A stretch of DNA of 64,000 nt from Agrobacterium sp. AGB01 (lineage in GTDB: Bacteria; Pseudomonadota; Alphaproteobacteria; Rhizobiales; Rhizobiaceae). Location of the stretch: assembly GCF_014851585.1 (NCBI RefSeq), contig NZ_JACVAB010000001.1, positions 1 through 64,000 on the forward strand, in the 5' to 3' direction. How positions within the stretch are numbered: the first letter of the stretch is position 1; each line of letters opens with the position of its first letter. Shown one piece after another: positions 29,002 to 39,197 of this stretch. A program made the position numbers and the translations under genes. Below the pieces are notes generated by a model. It ran no database searches. It saw nothing but the letters and a program-made list of their open reading frames with translations, and was not told the DNA's origin.

Positions 29002-29814
29002 ATGCAAAACAGCGAAAATCCGGTTCAATACATCACTGTCGGTAACGATGATGATGCGCGCAATATAGGAATTATTGTTCGTCCTGCCAAGGCTGGTGCG
29101 ACGGGTCCGACCCTTTTGTGGCTGGGTGGCTATCGTTCAGACATGTCCGGAACCAAAGCCGTCGAGCTTGATCGTTTTGCAAGTGAACATGGATTGGCCT
29201 GCATTCGGTTCGATTATTCCGGTCATGGGGTCTCCGGCGGGGATTTTACCAAGGGCACCATTTCGCGCTGGCTGGATGAGACGCTGGCCGTGATCGCAGA
29301 TCAGAAACCGAAAAGCATCATTGCCATCGGTTCATCGATGGGCGGCTGGATCGCGTTGCGCCTGGTGCAGGAATTAAAGAAGCTCAAGACAGCAACGATA
29401 GACGGTCTGGTTTTGATCGCCCCGGCGCCGGATTTTACAGCCGAACTGATCGAGCCAAACCTGTCGGATGCAGAAAAAGCCTCGCTTGCAGAGCGTGGTT
29501 ATTTCGAGGAGCCTTCCGAATACAGCCCTGAACCAAATATCTTTACCCGCGCGCTGATTGAGGATGGCCGCGAAAACCGGGTGCTCAAGGGCATGATCGA
29601 AACCGGTTGCCCGGTGCATATTCTGCAGGGTGGACAAGATCCTGATGTGCCTTACACCCATGCTCTAAGGTTGATGCAGTTTCTGCCGGCCGATGATGTG
29701 GTTTTGACCATGATACAGGATGGCGACCACCGGCTTTCACGCCCGCAGGATATCGAGCGTATGCTGCAGGCGGTAAAAGACATGGCGTTTTCGGCAAAAC
29801 CGCAACGGTCTTAA
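29002..29814 (+). CDS. Alpha/beta hydrolase
   Basis: This 270-residue cytoplasmic hydrolase has the oxyanion segment LWLGGYRSDM, nucleophile elbow GSSMGGW (S112), and candidate Asp and His in LQGGQDPDVPY and DGDHRLSR. It resembles the ABHD10/palmitoyl-thioesterase-like group. GGAG precedes the ATG. It is transcribed divergently from infC, which I recall as its usual position in Rhizobiaceae. Substrate unknown; an ester or thioester hydrolase is likely. Confidence 0.88.
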   Translation: MQNSENPVQYITVGNDDDARNIGIIVRPAKAGATGPTLLWLGGYRSDMSGTKAVELDRFASEHGLACIRFDYSGHGVSGGDFTKGTISRWLDETLAVIADQKPKSIIAIGSSMGGWIALRLVQELKKLKTATIDGLVLIAPAPDFTAELIEPNLSDAEKASLAERGYFEEPSEYSPEPNIFTRALIEDGRENRVLKGMIETGCPVHILQGGQDPDVPYTHALRLMQFLPADDVVLTMIQDGDHRLSRPQDIERMLQAVKDMAFSAKPQRS

Positions 29815-29911
29815 CCATATTCAACATCTCTCTGCCTTCAGCAATCGCTAATGATTGACTCAAAGCCGTCCCTCATTTTAACGTTTTGTTAAGAATGTAA
29901 GGGACGGTTTC

Positions 29912-30526
29912 ATGATGAAAGCACCGCTGGCGCGTGCGCTGTTGATAGCAGCTGTCGCGGGATTATTCTCTGCGGCTTCCGTGCAGGCGGAAAACAAGGG
30001 CAGCCTGTCTATGGTGACAGGCGGTGTTACCTCGCAGCCAATTGGCCATTATGAGTTCTGTCAGAAATACACAGCCGAGTGCAATGTGCGCAGCAAACTG
30101 ACAGCTCCACCACGTGTGACCGAATATGGCTGGAAGCTGGTGCGCGAGATCAATGCGTCGGTCAACAACAGCATCATCGCCATGACAGATCAGGAAATCT
30201 ATGGTCGCGATGAGGTCTGGGAATATCCGACCACGGCCGGTGACTGCGAAGATTATGTTCTTTTGAAAAGAAAGATGATGATCGAGAACGGATTTTCCGT
30301 GTCCGACCTTCTGATCACCGTCGTTCGCAAGCCTGATGGCGAGGGACACGCTGTACTGACATTGCGCACCACTGAAGGTGACTTCATTCTCGACAACCTG
30401 TCGGATGAGGTAAAACTCTGGACAGACACACAATACACATACCTGAAGCGCCAGGCCTCGTTTAACTCCGGCCGTTGGGTTTCCATCGAAGATGGTCGCG
30501 ACGTTCTGGTTGGTGCTCTGAGATAA
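29912..30526 (+). CDS. Transglutaminase-like cysteine peptidase (BTLCP family)
   Basis: This 204-residue protein has a signal peptide (cleavage after about ASVQA, residue 26) and so is periplasmic. The catalytic triad C112 (AGDCEDYV), H146 (GEGHAVL) and D161 (ILDNL) is in place. The family, bacterial transglutaminase-like cysteine proteinases, is abundant in Rhizobiales. The relative LapG cleaves surface adhesins under c-di-GMP control, but no LapD or adhesin gene is nearby. It is followed by a strong hairpin and stands alone. Confidence 0.9.
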   Translation: MMKAPLARALLIAAVAGLFSAASVQAENKGSLSMVTGGVTSQPIGHYEFCQKYTAECNVRSKLTAPPRVTEYGWKLVREINASVNNSIIAMTDQEIYGRDEVWEYPTTAGDCEDYVLLKRKMMIENGFSVSDLLITVVRKPDGEGHAVLTLRTTEGDFILDNLSDEVKLWTDTQYTYLKRQASFNSGRWVSIEDGRDVLVGALR

Positions 30527-30537
30527 CTGTCTTAAGT

Positions 30538-30559
30538 GAAGCCTGCCTGTGCAGGCTTC
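30538..30559. terminator. Bidirectional terminator
   Basis: A perfect 9-bp stem (GAAGCCTGC/GCAGGCTTC) with a 4-nt loop lies between the convergent BTLCP and TetR genes, overlapping neither. Confidence 0.75.
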
Positions 30560-30562
30560 AGT

Positions 30563-31156
30563 TTATGTGTCGGCCAGCAATCCCGAGGCCAGATGCTGGA
30601 AAGCATCGACAGCTCTTGGAAATGCCTCTTGCGGATTTTGAGCGGCGGCAATCCACAGTGCTGCGTTCAGCACAGCGCCATTCAGCAGCCATGTCGCAGC
30701 CTTTGCATCGACTTTTTTCAGTGTTCCATCGTCAATCAGGCCCTGAACGGTTTTTTCAATCCGTTGCAGGCAAGCCGTCTGGTTGGGCCAATTTGCGGGA
30801 TCACCCAGAACCGCCGGACCATCCAGCAGCATGATACGCTGGATCTCTGGCTCCAGTGCCATTTCGATGTAGGCGGTACTTTCAGCGAGCAATGCGAGCC
30901 AGGGCGTCGCTGCATCCTCCTGGACGATGCGCAACCGTGCCAGCATCTCACCATCAATCTGGTCGATGACGGCCCATAGAAGGCCCTTTTTGTCACCAAA
31001 ATTGTGATAGAGCGCGCCACGGGTCAAACCGGCTTCGGCCGTCAGGTCGTCCATGGAAGCGGCGGCGTAACCCTTTGTTGCGAAAGCTTTTCGAGCTGCA
31101 GTGATGAGCTTGGCGCGGGTTTCGTCAACCATCTGGGCACGTGTTTTCGCAGCCAT
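30563..31156 (-). CDS. TetR-family transcriptional repressor
   Basis: This 197-residue repressor has the N-terminal TetR helix-turn-helix (MDDLTAEAGLTRGALYHNFGD, about residues 36-56, in two pieces) and a helical ligand-binding C-terminus. AGGAGAG precedes the ATG. Three related palindromes of the CATACG/CGTATG type lie directly upstream (31176-31241), between it and a divergent RidA-family gene. Autorepression and repression of ridA are the likely outcome. The inducing ligand is unknown. Confidence 0.93.
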   Translation of the reverse strand: MAAKTRAQMVDETRAKLITAARKAFATKGYAAASMDDLTAEAGLTRGALYHNFGDKKGLLWAVIDQIDGEMLARLRIVQEDAATPWLALLAESTAYIEMALEPEIQRIMLLDGPAVLGDPANWPNQTACLQRIEKTVQGLIDDGTLKKVDAKAATWLLNGAVLNAALWIAAAQNPQEAFPRAVDAFQHLASGLLADT

Positions 31157-31175
31157 TCGGCTCTCCTGGAATTAA

Positions 31176-31241
31176 CATACGATCCGTATGCGTATTGACA
31201 TACGTGATGTATGTTAACATATATTGGCATACGGGCCGTAT
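31176..31241. promoter_or_regulatory. Cluster of three TetR-type operators
   Basis: Site 1, 31176-31190: CATACG, 3 bases, CGTATG (perfect). Site 2, 31198-31214: ACATAC, 5 bases, GTATGT (perfect). Site 3, 31229-31241: ATACG, 3 bases, CGTAT (perfect core). All share the ATAC/GTAT half-site. Centres are 23 and 29 bases apart. Confidence 0.75.
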
Positions 31242-31361
31242 ATCAATGCTGCGTCCCGCTCACTAAAGCAATGAAAAATCGACCGATTTATCCAAGAACG
31301 CCACTGCGTAAGGCAGACCCGTGTTCTGGAATTGGACGAGTGCGTTTTAAAGGAGCACACA

Positions 31362-31760
31362 ATGACCAAACGCGATGCTATTTTCCCTGCCAGCAGGCAA
31401 GAACTCTATGAAATCAACGGTTACTCCGCAGCAATCCGATCCGGTGATCTGCTGTTTGTGTCCGGCCAGGTCGGCAGCCGTGAAGATGGATCTCCAGAAC
31501 CGGATTTCGAAAAGCAGGTGCAGCTAGCTTTCGACAATCTCAAAGCGGTCCTGAAAGCAGCAAACAGCAGCTTTGATGATATTGTCGATGTCACGACATT
31601 TCACACCGACCCTGCCAACCAGTTCGAGGTGGTGATGGCAGCCAAGAACAAGGCATTTTCGGAAAAGCCATATCCGAACTGGACCGCTGTCGGTGTGAAC
31701 TGGCTGGCCGGTTTCGACTTCGAAATCAAGGTCATTGCCCGCATTCCGCAATCGAACTGA
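31362..31760 (+). CDS. RidA-family protein
   Basis: This 132-residue protein has the YjgF/YER057c/UK114 fold (FVSGQVGSREDGSPEPDFEKQ; PYPNWTAVGVNWLAG). True RidA deaminates reactive enamine/imine intermediates, using a conserved Arg near the C-terminus in a '.ARIP' setting; here IARIPQ is present. The ATG at 31362 follows AAGGAG. It is divergent from a TetR gene with three operators between, unusual for a housekeeping RidA and pointing to an inducible, specialised member. Confidence 0.88.
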   Translation: MTKRDAIFPASRQELYEINGYSAAIRSGDLLFVSGQVGSREDGSPEPDFEKQVQLAFDNLKAVLKAANSSFDDIVDVTTFHTDPANQFEVVMAAKNKAFSEKPYPNWTAVGVNWLAGFDFEIKVIARIPQSN

Positions 31761-31770
31761 TTGTTTGTTC

Positions 31771-31807
31771 CCGGTGAAGCACGTGGGGTATTTGCGTGCT
31801 TTACCGG
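31771..31807. terminator. Stem-loop after the RidA gene
   Basis: A 13-bp stem (CCGGTGAAGCACG/CGTGCTTTACCGG, one G-U pair) with an 11-nt loop begins 10 bases past the RidA stop. There is no T-tract, so it may stabilise the transcript or act as a weak terminator. Confidence 0.5.
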
Positions 31808-32007
31808 CCCATGCCCACCCGCCTTCATCACTCACAGCGACGGGATTTGTGCGGTAAGACTTGGCACACAAACCATTTTTCTTGAAGCCAAGGAAACTGG
31901 ATCCTATTATATGGTCCAGTTTTAATGCTTACAGGATGTGTGCAACATGGATTTCAACCCAGCAACAACAGTCACAAATTTTGTTGTTCACGGGAAAGTC
32001 CTTGTTC

Positions 32008-33633
32008 ATGTCAACTTCGATAACACTCTCCAATCTAAGCTGGTCGACGCCTGAGGGGCGCCCGCTTTTTTCCCACCTTACGCTTGCTTTCGATGCAGAA
32101 CGGACCGGCCTTGTCGGCCGCAACGGCGTCGGTAAATCGACACTTCTGAAACTGATAACCGGTGCACTGCAGCCGCTGGCGGGTGATATCTCGGTCTCTG
32201 GCAGCGTTGGCGCCATGAAGCAGATTGTGCAGATCGCAGCTGATGAAACCGTTGCGGATCTGTTTGGCGTGTCTGGTGCTCTCACCATTCTTCGCCGTGC
32301 TGAAAATGGCGAAGCGACAATGGAAGAACTGGCGGATGCCGATTGGACGCTGGAAGATCGCATGCGCGCGTCGCTTGATCTTCTGGGCCTTGCTGTCACG
32401 GCTGAAACCCTGCTTTCCAGCTTGTCCGGTGGGCAACGAACCCGTGCCGGCCTTGCGGCACTGATCTTCACGCAACCTGACTTTATCGTTCTGGACGAGC
32501 CTACCAACAACCTGGATCGTGAAGGTCGCCAAGCGGTCATCGATTTTCTGTCGACATGGCGCGGCGGTGTACTTGTCGTCAGCCATGACCGTGAATTGCT
32601 GGATACGATGGATTGCATCGTGGAATTGACGTCGCTTGGCGCAAATCGTTACGGTGGCAACTGGAGCGATTATCGTGAAGCCAAAGCCTTGGAGCTTTCC
32701 GCTATCGAGCAGGATATGTCCGAGGCCGAAAAGCAGCTTAACGACATTGCACGCAAAGCGCAGGCGAGATCAGAAGCCAAGGCACGCAAGGATAGCACGG
32801 GTAAGCAGAAAGCCGCCAAGGGTGATCAGCCACGTATCTTGCTTGGCGCCATGAAAGGGCGAAGCGAAAGTACCAGTGGAGGCTATGCGCGATTGACCGA
32901 GCGCCGCCAGACTGAAGCTACAGCAGCACTGGAAACGGCACGACGTCGTAAGGAAATCCTCCAGCCATTGGTGGTAACACTGGCGTCAACCGGTCTGCCA
33001 GCCAGCAAAATGGTCCTGCAGATGGAAAACGTCACAGCAGGCTATCAGCCTGAAGCACCCGTTCTGCGCGATGTCAGTTTTACCATCACCGGACCGGAGC
33101 GTATTGCCATCACAGGCAAAAATGGTGCGGGAAAATCTACCCTTCTGTCATTGGTTACAGGTGCGCTGAAACCGTGGGCCGGTCAGGTGCGTGTGTTCAC
33201 CCCCTGGGCCATGCTCGACCAACAGGTCAGCCTGATGGATAGCGCGACCTCAATTCTTGATAACTTCCGCCGGCTGAACCCGAATTCCGATGACAATCAA
33301 TGCAGGGCCGCACTGGCGAGATTCATGTTCCGTGCCGACGCTGCCCTGCAGATTGCCGGAAGTCTCAGTGGCGGTCAGCTTTTGCGGGCAGGGCTTGCCT
33401 GCACACTGGGTGGTTCATCGCCGCCACCCTTGCTGGTGTTGGATGAGCCGACGAACCATCTGGATGTGGAGGCGATCGAAGCCCTGGAAGCGGGATTGCG
33501 CGCCTATGACGGCGCGCTGCTGGTCGTCAGCCATGACGAGGTGTTTCTGGAAGCAATCGGTATAAACCGTTATCAGCTGTTGCCGATGATAATGCCGGCT
33601 GCCAGCACCAGCGATCCGCCCAGCACCACCTGA
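32008..33633 (+). CDS. ABC-F family ATPase
   Basis: This 541-residue soluble protein has two ATP-binding cassettes and no membrane part. Cassette 1: GRNGVGKST, LSGGQRTRAG, VLDEPTNNLD. A charged linker (about 225-345) follows. Cassette 2: GKNGAGKST, LSGGQLLRAG, VLDEPTNHLD. ABC-F proteins act on the ribosome in translation control or antibiotic protection. Start: ATG at 32008; the frame is open to 31861 with an alternative ATG at 31936, and the ribosome site is weak. The last 61 bases overlap the convergent mbfA gene, giving an odd Ser/Pro/Thr-rich tail after VFLEAIGI, probably from loss of an earlier stop. Confidence 0.92.
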   Translation: MSTSITLSNLSWSTPEGRPLFSHLTLAFDAERTGLVGRNGVGKSTLLKLITGALQPLAGDISVSGSVGAMKQIVQIAADETVADLFGVSGALTILRRAENGEATMEELADADWTLEDRMRASLDLLGLAVTAETLLSSLSGGQRTRAGLAALIFTQPDFIVLDEPTNNLDREGRQAVIDFLSTWRGGVLVVSHDRELLDTMDCIVELTSLGANRYGGNWSDYREAKALELSAIEQDMSEAEKQLNDIARKAQARSEAKARKDSTGKQKAAKGDQPRILLGAMKGRSESTSGGYARLTERRQTEATAALETARRRKEILQPLVVTLASTGLPASKMVLQMENVTAGYQPEAPVLRDVSFTITGPERIAITGKNGAGKSTLLSLVTGALKPWAGQVRVFTPWAMLDQQVSLMDSATSILDNFRRLNPNSDDNQCRAALARFMFRADAALQIAGSLSGGQLLRAGLACTLGGSSPPPLLVLDEPTNHLDVEAIEALEAGLRAYDGALLVVSHDEVFLEAIGINRYQLLPMIMPAASTSDPPSTT

Positions 33634-34556
33634 AAGACCGCCCGCATGAATGGCGTTTCCATAAAGCGGTTCTGGATGAAAGCAATTGCCCACAGCTCAA
33701 CAAAGACCACGACGGCCGCGATGGCGGTGGCCGTCCAGAAATGTGGAATGAGATAGGGTAGTGCGTGGCCAAGGCCGCCAACGGCGGTCATGATACCAGA
33801 GGCAAGGCCGCGTTTGAGTGGTGAGCCTCGGCCGGAAAGTTTGCCATCATCATGGGCCGCTTCGGTAAAGCCCATGGAGATGCCGGCACCGACGGAGGCG
33901 GAAAGGCCAATGAGGAATGTTTGCCAAGTATCCTGGGTGGCAAAGGCCGCCGCGAAAATCGGCGCCAGTGTCGAGACCGAACCATCCATCAAACCGGCAA
34001 GACCCGGCTGCACATAGGTCAGCAGAAACTGGCGTTTCGCAGTTTCTTTTTCGGTCTCATCAACGCCGTCGGCCAGATGTTTGTTTTCCAGCATCTCGGC
34101 GATGTCCTGGTGTCCCCGTTCCGCATCTGCCAGATCGCCAAGCAGTTTGCGGGTATCGGCGTTGGACACGCGGGCGACCGCCTGGTCATAAAAATTCACC
34201 GCCTGCTGTTCCATGAGCTCGGCCTGCAGGCGGATTTTCTCAAGCGACAGGTTCTTAACCAGCCAGTCCGGTTTGCGGTCATAAAAACCGCTGACATGCT
34301 CACGGCGAATAAGCGGTATATTGTCGCCAAACCGGCGTATGTGCATGTCGATCAGCATATTGCGGTGCGTCTGCTCAACCTCGGCCATGTCGTCGAAAAT
34401 TTTGGCTGATGCCGAGTAATCCTGCCTCAGAATGCTGGCATAGGCGCGGTAGATCCGGGCGTCGTCCTCTTCACTCGCAATGGCCAGTGCCAATATCTCC
34501 TGTTCGCTTAGCGAAGAAAAATCACGTTTTGAAGAGGCAAACAGCGAACGCAACAT
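33573..34556 (-). CDS. mbfA: Membrane-bound ferritin/iron exporter MbfA
   Basis: This 327-residue protein joins an N-terminal ferritin/rubrerythrin-like di-iron domain (about residues 15-165; EEDDARIYRAYASI, EVEQTHRNMLIDMH, LMEQQAVNFYDQ, DAERGHQDIAEML) to a C-terminal VIT1/CCC1-like membrane domain with five helices (from DGSVSTLAPIFAAAF). MbfA of Agrobacterium and Bradyrhizobium exports iron, protects against iron and peroxide, and is repressed by Irr. A perfect Irr box stands 14 bases before the ATG. AGGA precedes the start. Its 3' end overlaps the convergent ABC-F gene by 61 bases. Confidence 0.93.
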   Translation of the reverse strand: MLRSLFASSKRDFSSLSEQEILALAIASEEDDARIYRAYASILRQDYSASAKIFDDMAEVEQTHRNMLIDMHIRRFGDNIPLIRREHVSGFYDRKPDWLVKNLSLEKIRLQAELMEQQAVNFYDQAVARVSNADTRKLLGDLADAERGHQDIAEMLENKHLADGVDETEKETAKRQFLLTYVQPGLAGLMDGSVSTLAPIFAAAFATQDTWQTFLIGLSASVGAGISMGFTEAAHDDGKLSGRGSPLKRGLASGIMTAVGGLGHALPYLIPHFWTATAIAAVVVFVELWAIAFIQNRFMETPFMRAVFQVVLGGSLVLAAGIIIGNS

Positions 34557-34569
34557 GGGAATGTCCTAG

Positions 34570-34586
34570 TTTAGAATTATTCTAAA
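34570..34586. promoter_or_regulatory. Iron control element (Irr box)
   Basis: TTTAGAATTATTCTAAA: a perfect inverted repeat (TTTAGAA, 3 bases, TTCTAAA) that meets the published rhizobial ICE consensus at every position as I recall it. It is placed to repress mbfA under low iron and lies 91 bases before the haemoglobin gene on the other side. Confidence 0.88.
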
Positions 34587-34676
34587 TATATTCAATGTCG
34601 CGCTGGGAAGCAAGGGATGCAAAAGGTCGCATTGCGAAAATTGCCCATGAAGACCATATGAGGCTGGCAGAAAGAC

Positions 34677-35174
34677 ATGAGTGCAGAAAGAACCGCCGGA
34701 ACCAGCATGAGCGATGATCTACAGGCAAGAGCCGCCCACAACGCTGAAATTCAGCGCCGTGCCGAGGATGAGATGGCGCGGATGGGGATCGATGCGGCTT
34801 TTATCGATCATCTCGTTGAGACCTTTTACGGTCGTGTTCTCGCTCACCCGGAGCTGGGGCCGGTGTTTGATGGCAGGCTGCACGGCCGCTGGCCTGAACA
34901 TATGGCCAAGATGAAGAGTTTCTGGTCGGCCATCGCATTCAAGAATGGTGGTTATGCGGGAAAACCGGTGCAGGCGCATGTTGGCGTACAGGGCATGACG
35001 TCCGGTCTGTTTCCGCAATGGCTGGCGCTCTTTTCGGAAACGCTGAGTGACATCGCCCCCAGCCGTGAAGCGCATGACTGGTTCATGGCAACGGCCGAGC
35101 GTATCGCCCGCAGCCTGACATTGTCACTGTTTTACAATCCGGCAATGGATGATCCCGCGATAAAACGGACCTGA
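34677..35174 (+). CDS. Group III truncated haemoglobin
   Basis: This 165-residue protein is a 2-on-2 globin of group III. It shows B10 Tyr in VETFYGRVLAHPELGPVF (Y51), the long KMKSFWSAIAF segment, and the proximal His in KPVQAHVG (H101). Group III members have been linked to growth at low oxygen and to NO or nitrosative stress. ATG at 34677; ATG at 34707 is an alternative. It lies beside mbfA with an Irr box between, and converges with phosphoketolase. Confidence 0.9.
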   Translation: MSAERTAGTSMSDDLQARAAHNAEIQRRAEDEMARMGIDAAFIDHLVETFYGRVLAHPELGPVFDGRLHGRWPEHMAKMKSFWSAIAFKNGGYAGKPVQAHVGVQGMTSGLFPQWLALFSETLSDIAPSREAHDWFMATAERIARSLTLSLFYNPAMDDPAIKRT

Positions 35175-35228
35175 CAGGGCAAGGGGGCACGCCCCTCGGC
35201 AGCGCGCGCCCAATCGGTTATTTTCTGA

Positions 35229-37622
35229 CTATGGTTTGGGATAGGGCCATTTCCAGTTCTGGATTTCCGGCATGTCCTCGCCGTGTTCACACACAAACAT
35301 CTTGTGCTGCATCAGCTTTTCATGAAGCGCGGTCACGACATCTGCGGCCTTGTCCTTGAGAACCGGCAACCGGTTGATCGCCTCGATTGCCAGGTGATAG
35401 CGGTCCAACTCATTCATCACGGCCATATCAAACGGCGTTGTGGTCGTTCCTTCTTCAATAAAACCACGCACGTGGAAGTTCGGGTGATTGGTGCGCTTAT
35501 AGACCAGCCGGTGAATGAGATAGGGGTAGCCGTGATAGGCAAAGATCACCGGCCGATCTGTGGTGAATATCCGGTCGAACTGCTCGTCGGATATGCCGTG
35601 CGGATGATGTTGCGGTGACTGCAGTGTCATCAGATCCACCACATTCACCACGCGAATGCGCAGGTGTGGCAATGCTTGCCTCAACAGATCAACCGCCGCC
35701 AGTGTTTCCATGGTCGGCACATCGCCGGCGCAAGCCATCACCACATCTGGTTCCAGCCCGTCCTCGGTGCCAGCCCATTCCCATGTGCCAAGCCCTGCTT
35801 CGCAATGACGCTCGGCCTCTTCCATGGCCAACCACTGCGGGGCAGGCTGTTTGCCCGCCACGATCACGTTCACCCGGTCCCATGTTTTCAGGCAATGGTC
35901 GCCAACCCACAGAAGGGTATTGGCATCCGGTGGCAGATAGACCCGCACAATCTCCGAGCTTTTGTTGGCAACAAGATCAACAAAGCCCGGATCCTGGTGG
36001 GAGAACCCATTATGATCCTGCCGCCAGACATGCGACGTCAGCAGATAATTGAGTGACGAAACCGGTTTTCTCCATTCCAGTTCACGCGAAACCTTCAGCC
36101 ATTTTGCATGCTGATTGAACATGGAATCGACAATATGGATAAAGGCTTCGTAGCAAGAGAATAAACCGTGTCGGCCGGTGAGCAAATATCCTTCCAGCCA
36201 CCCTTGGCACTGGTGTTCGCTCAATACCTCCATCACCCGGCCTTGCGGGGCGAGATTGTCGTCGGTTTCCAGCGTCTGCGCCATCCACACGCGGTCGGTG
36301 GCCTCAAACACACTGCCCAAACGGTTTGACGCCGTTTCGTCTGGCCCGAAGATACGAAAGTTCTTCTCACTTTCATTTAGCCGGATAACATCTCGCAGAT
36401 AATCGCCGAGAACCTTGGTCGCTTGCCCCTCGGTTGCACCGGGTGTGGTGACGGAAACGGCATAGGTCCGGAAATCCGGCGTATGCAATTCTTTGCGCAA
36501 TAATCCGCCATTGGCATGTGGGTTGGCGCCCATGCGTCGCTCACCCTGCGGTGCCAGCGCTTTCAGTTCCTCTTTCAGGGTGCCGTTTGTGTCAAACAGA
36601 TCCTCCGGATTGTAGCTCCTCAACCAATCTTCAAGGATCTTGCGGTGCCCGGCATCCTGCCGGCAATTGGCCACCGGCACCTGATGCGAACGCCAATGGC
36701 CTTCGACGATCTTGCCGTCCACTATCTTGGGTCCGGTCCAGCCCTTGGGCGAACGCAGGATGATCATCGGCCAACGCGGACGCTCGGACGCGTCTTTTTG
36801 CGCCTTCTGTTTGATTGTCTTGATGCGATCGAAAATGACATCCAGCGTTGCCGCCATTTGCTGGTGCATGGCTTCCGGCTCATGCCCCTCGACAAAAAAC
36901 GGCTCATAGCCATAGCCGGTAAACAGATGTGTCAGCTCTTCGTCGGGTAGGCGTGCCAGCACGGTCGGATTGGCAATTTTATAGCCATTCAGATGCAGGA
37001 TTGGCAGCACGGTCCCATCAATTGCCGGGTTCAGGAACTTGTTGGAATGCCACGCGGTTGCCAGTGGTCCGGTTTCGGCCTCGCCGTCCCCCACCACGCA
37101 GGCAACGACCAGATCAGGATTGTCGAAGGCCGCACCATAGGCATGTACCAGCGCGTAACCCAACTCGCCGCCTTCATGGATCGAACCCGGTGTTTCCGGT
37201 GCCGCGTGGCTGGGAATGCCGCCAGGGAACGAGAACTGTTTGAACAGCTTCAGCATCCCGGCTTCATCCTCAGTAATTCCGGGATAGATTTCCGAATAGA
37301 TCCCTTCGAGATAGGTGCTAGCTACCATGCCTGGCCCGCCGTGGCCCGGGCCGCAGATATAGATGATGTTGCTGTCGCGCGCTTTGATGATCCGATTGAG
37401 ATGAGCATAGATGAAATTGAGACCGGGGGTGGTGCCCCAGTGTCCCAGCAGGCGTGGTTTGACGTGTTCTGCGCGTAGAGGCTCTTTCAAAAGGGGATTG
37501 CCGAGAAGGTAAATCTGCCCGACGGACAGATAGTTAGCGGCGCGCCAGTAGCGATCGATCAGCGAAAGCTCATCTGCCGTCAATGTTTTTTCACCGGATA
37601 CTGCTTTTGTTGCCTGCGTCAT
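35229..37622 (-). CDS. xfp: Xylulose-5-phosphate/fructose-6-phosphate phosphoketolase
   Basis: This 797-residue thiamine-diphosphate enzyme splits xylulose 5-phosphate (and often fructose 6-phosphate) with phosphate to acetyl phosphate plus an aldose phosphate. Visible family segments are [31 protein letters not shown] (ThDP binding), [11 protein letters not shown] and [17 protein letters not shown] precedes the ATG. No acetate kinase gene is adjacent, so the acetyl phosphate must be used elsewhere. A perfectly placed FNR/FixK box about 170 bases upstream suggests induction at low oxygen. Confidence 0.96.
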   Translation of the reverse strand: MTQATKAVSGEKTLTADELSLIDRYWRAANYLSVGQIYLLGNPLLKEPLRAEHVKPRLLGHWGTTPGLNFIYAHLNRIIKARDSNIIYICGPGHGGPGMVASTYLEGIYSEIYPGITEDEAGMLKLFKQFSFPGGIPSHAAPETPGSIHEGGELGYALVHAYGAAFDNPDLVVACVVGDGEAETGPLATAWHSNKFLNPAIDGTVLPILHLNGYKIANPTVLARLPDEELTHLFTGYGYEPFFVEGHEPEAMHQQMAATLDVIFDRIKTIKQKAQKDASERPRWPMIILRSPKGWTGPKIVDGKIVEGHWRSHQVPVANCRQDAGHRKILEDWLRSYNPEDLFDTNGTLKEELKALAPQGERRMGANPHANGGLLRKELHTPDFRTYAVSVTTPGATEGQATKVLGDYLRDVIRLNESEKNFRIFGPDETASNRLGSVFEATDRVWMAQTLETDDNLAPQGRVMEVLSEHQCQGWLEGYLLTGRHGLFSCYEAFIHIVDSMFNQHAKWLKVSRELEWRKPVSSLNYLLTSHVWRQDHNGFSHQDPGFVDLVANKSSEIVRVYLPPDANTLLWVGDHCLKTWDRVNVIVAGKQPAPQWLAMEEAERHCEAGLGTWEWAGTEDGLEPDVVMACAGDVPTMETLAAVDLLRQALPHLRIRVVNVVDLMTLQSPQHHPHGISDEQFDRIFTTDRPVIFAYHGYPYLIHRLVYKRTNHPNFHVRGFIEEGTTTTPFDMAVMNELDRYHLAIEAINRLPVLKDKAADVVTALHEKLMQHKMFVCEHGEDMPEIQNWKWPYPKP

Positions 37623-39142
<1,520 letters not shown>

Positions 39143-39161
39143 TCATCGATCAGGCAGAGTT

Positions 39162-39197
39162 AAACGGTCACCCGGTTTAGTCCGGGTGGCCGTTTTT
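39162..39197 (+). terminator. Rho-independent terminator of the TRAP gene
   Basis: A 14-bp stem from AAACGGTCACCCGG with one G-U pair and a 6-nt loop, ending in TTTTT. It overlaps the 3' end of the convergent AraC gene. Confidence 0.85.
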
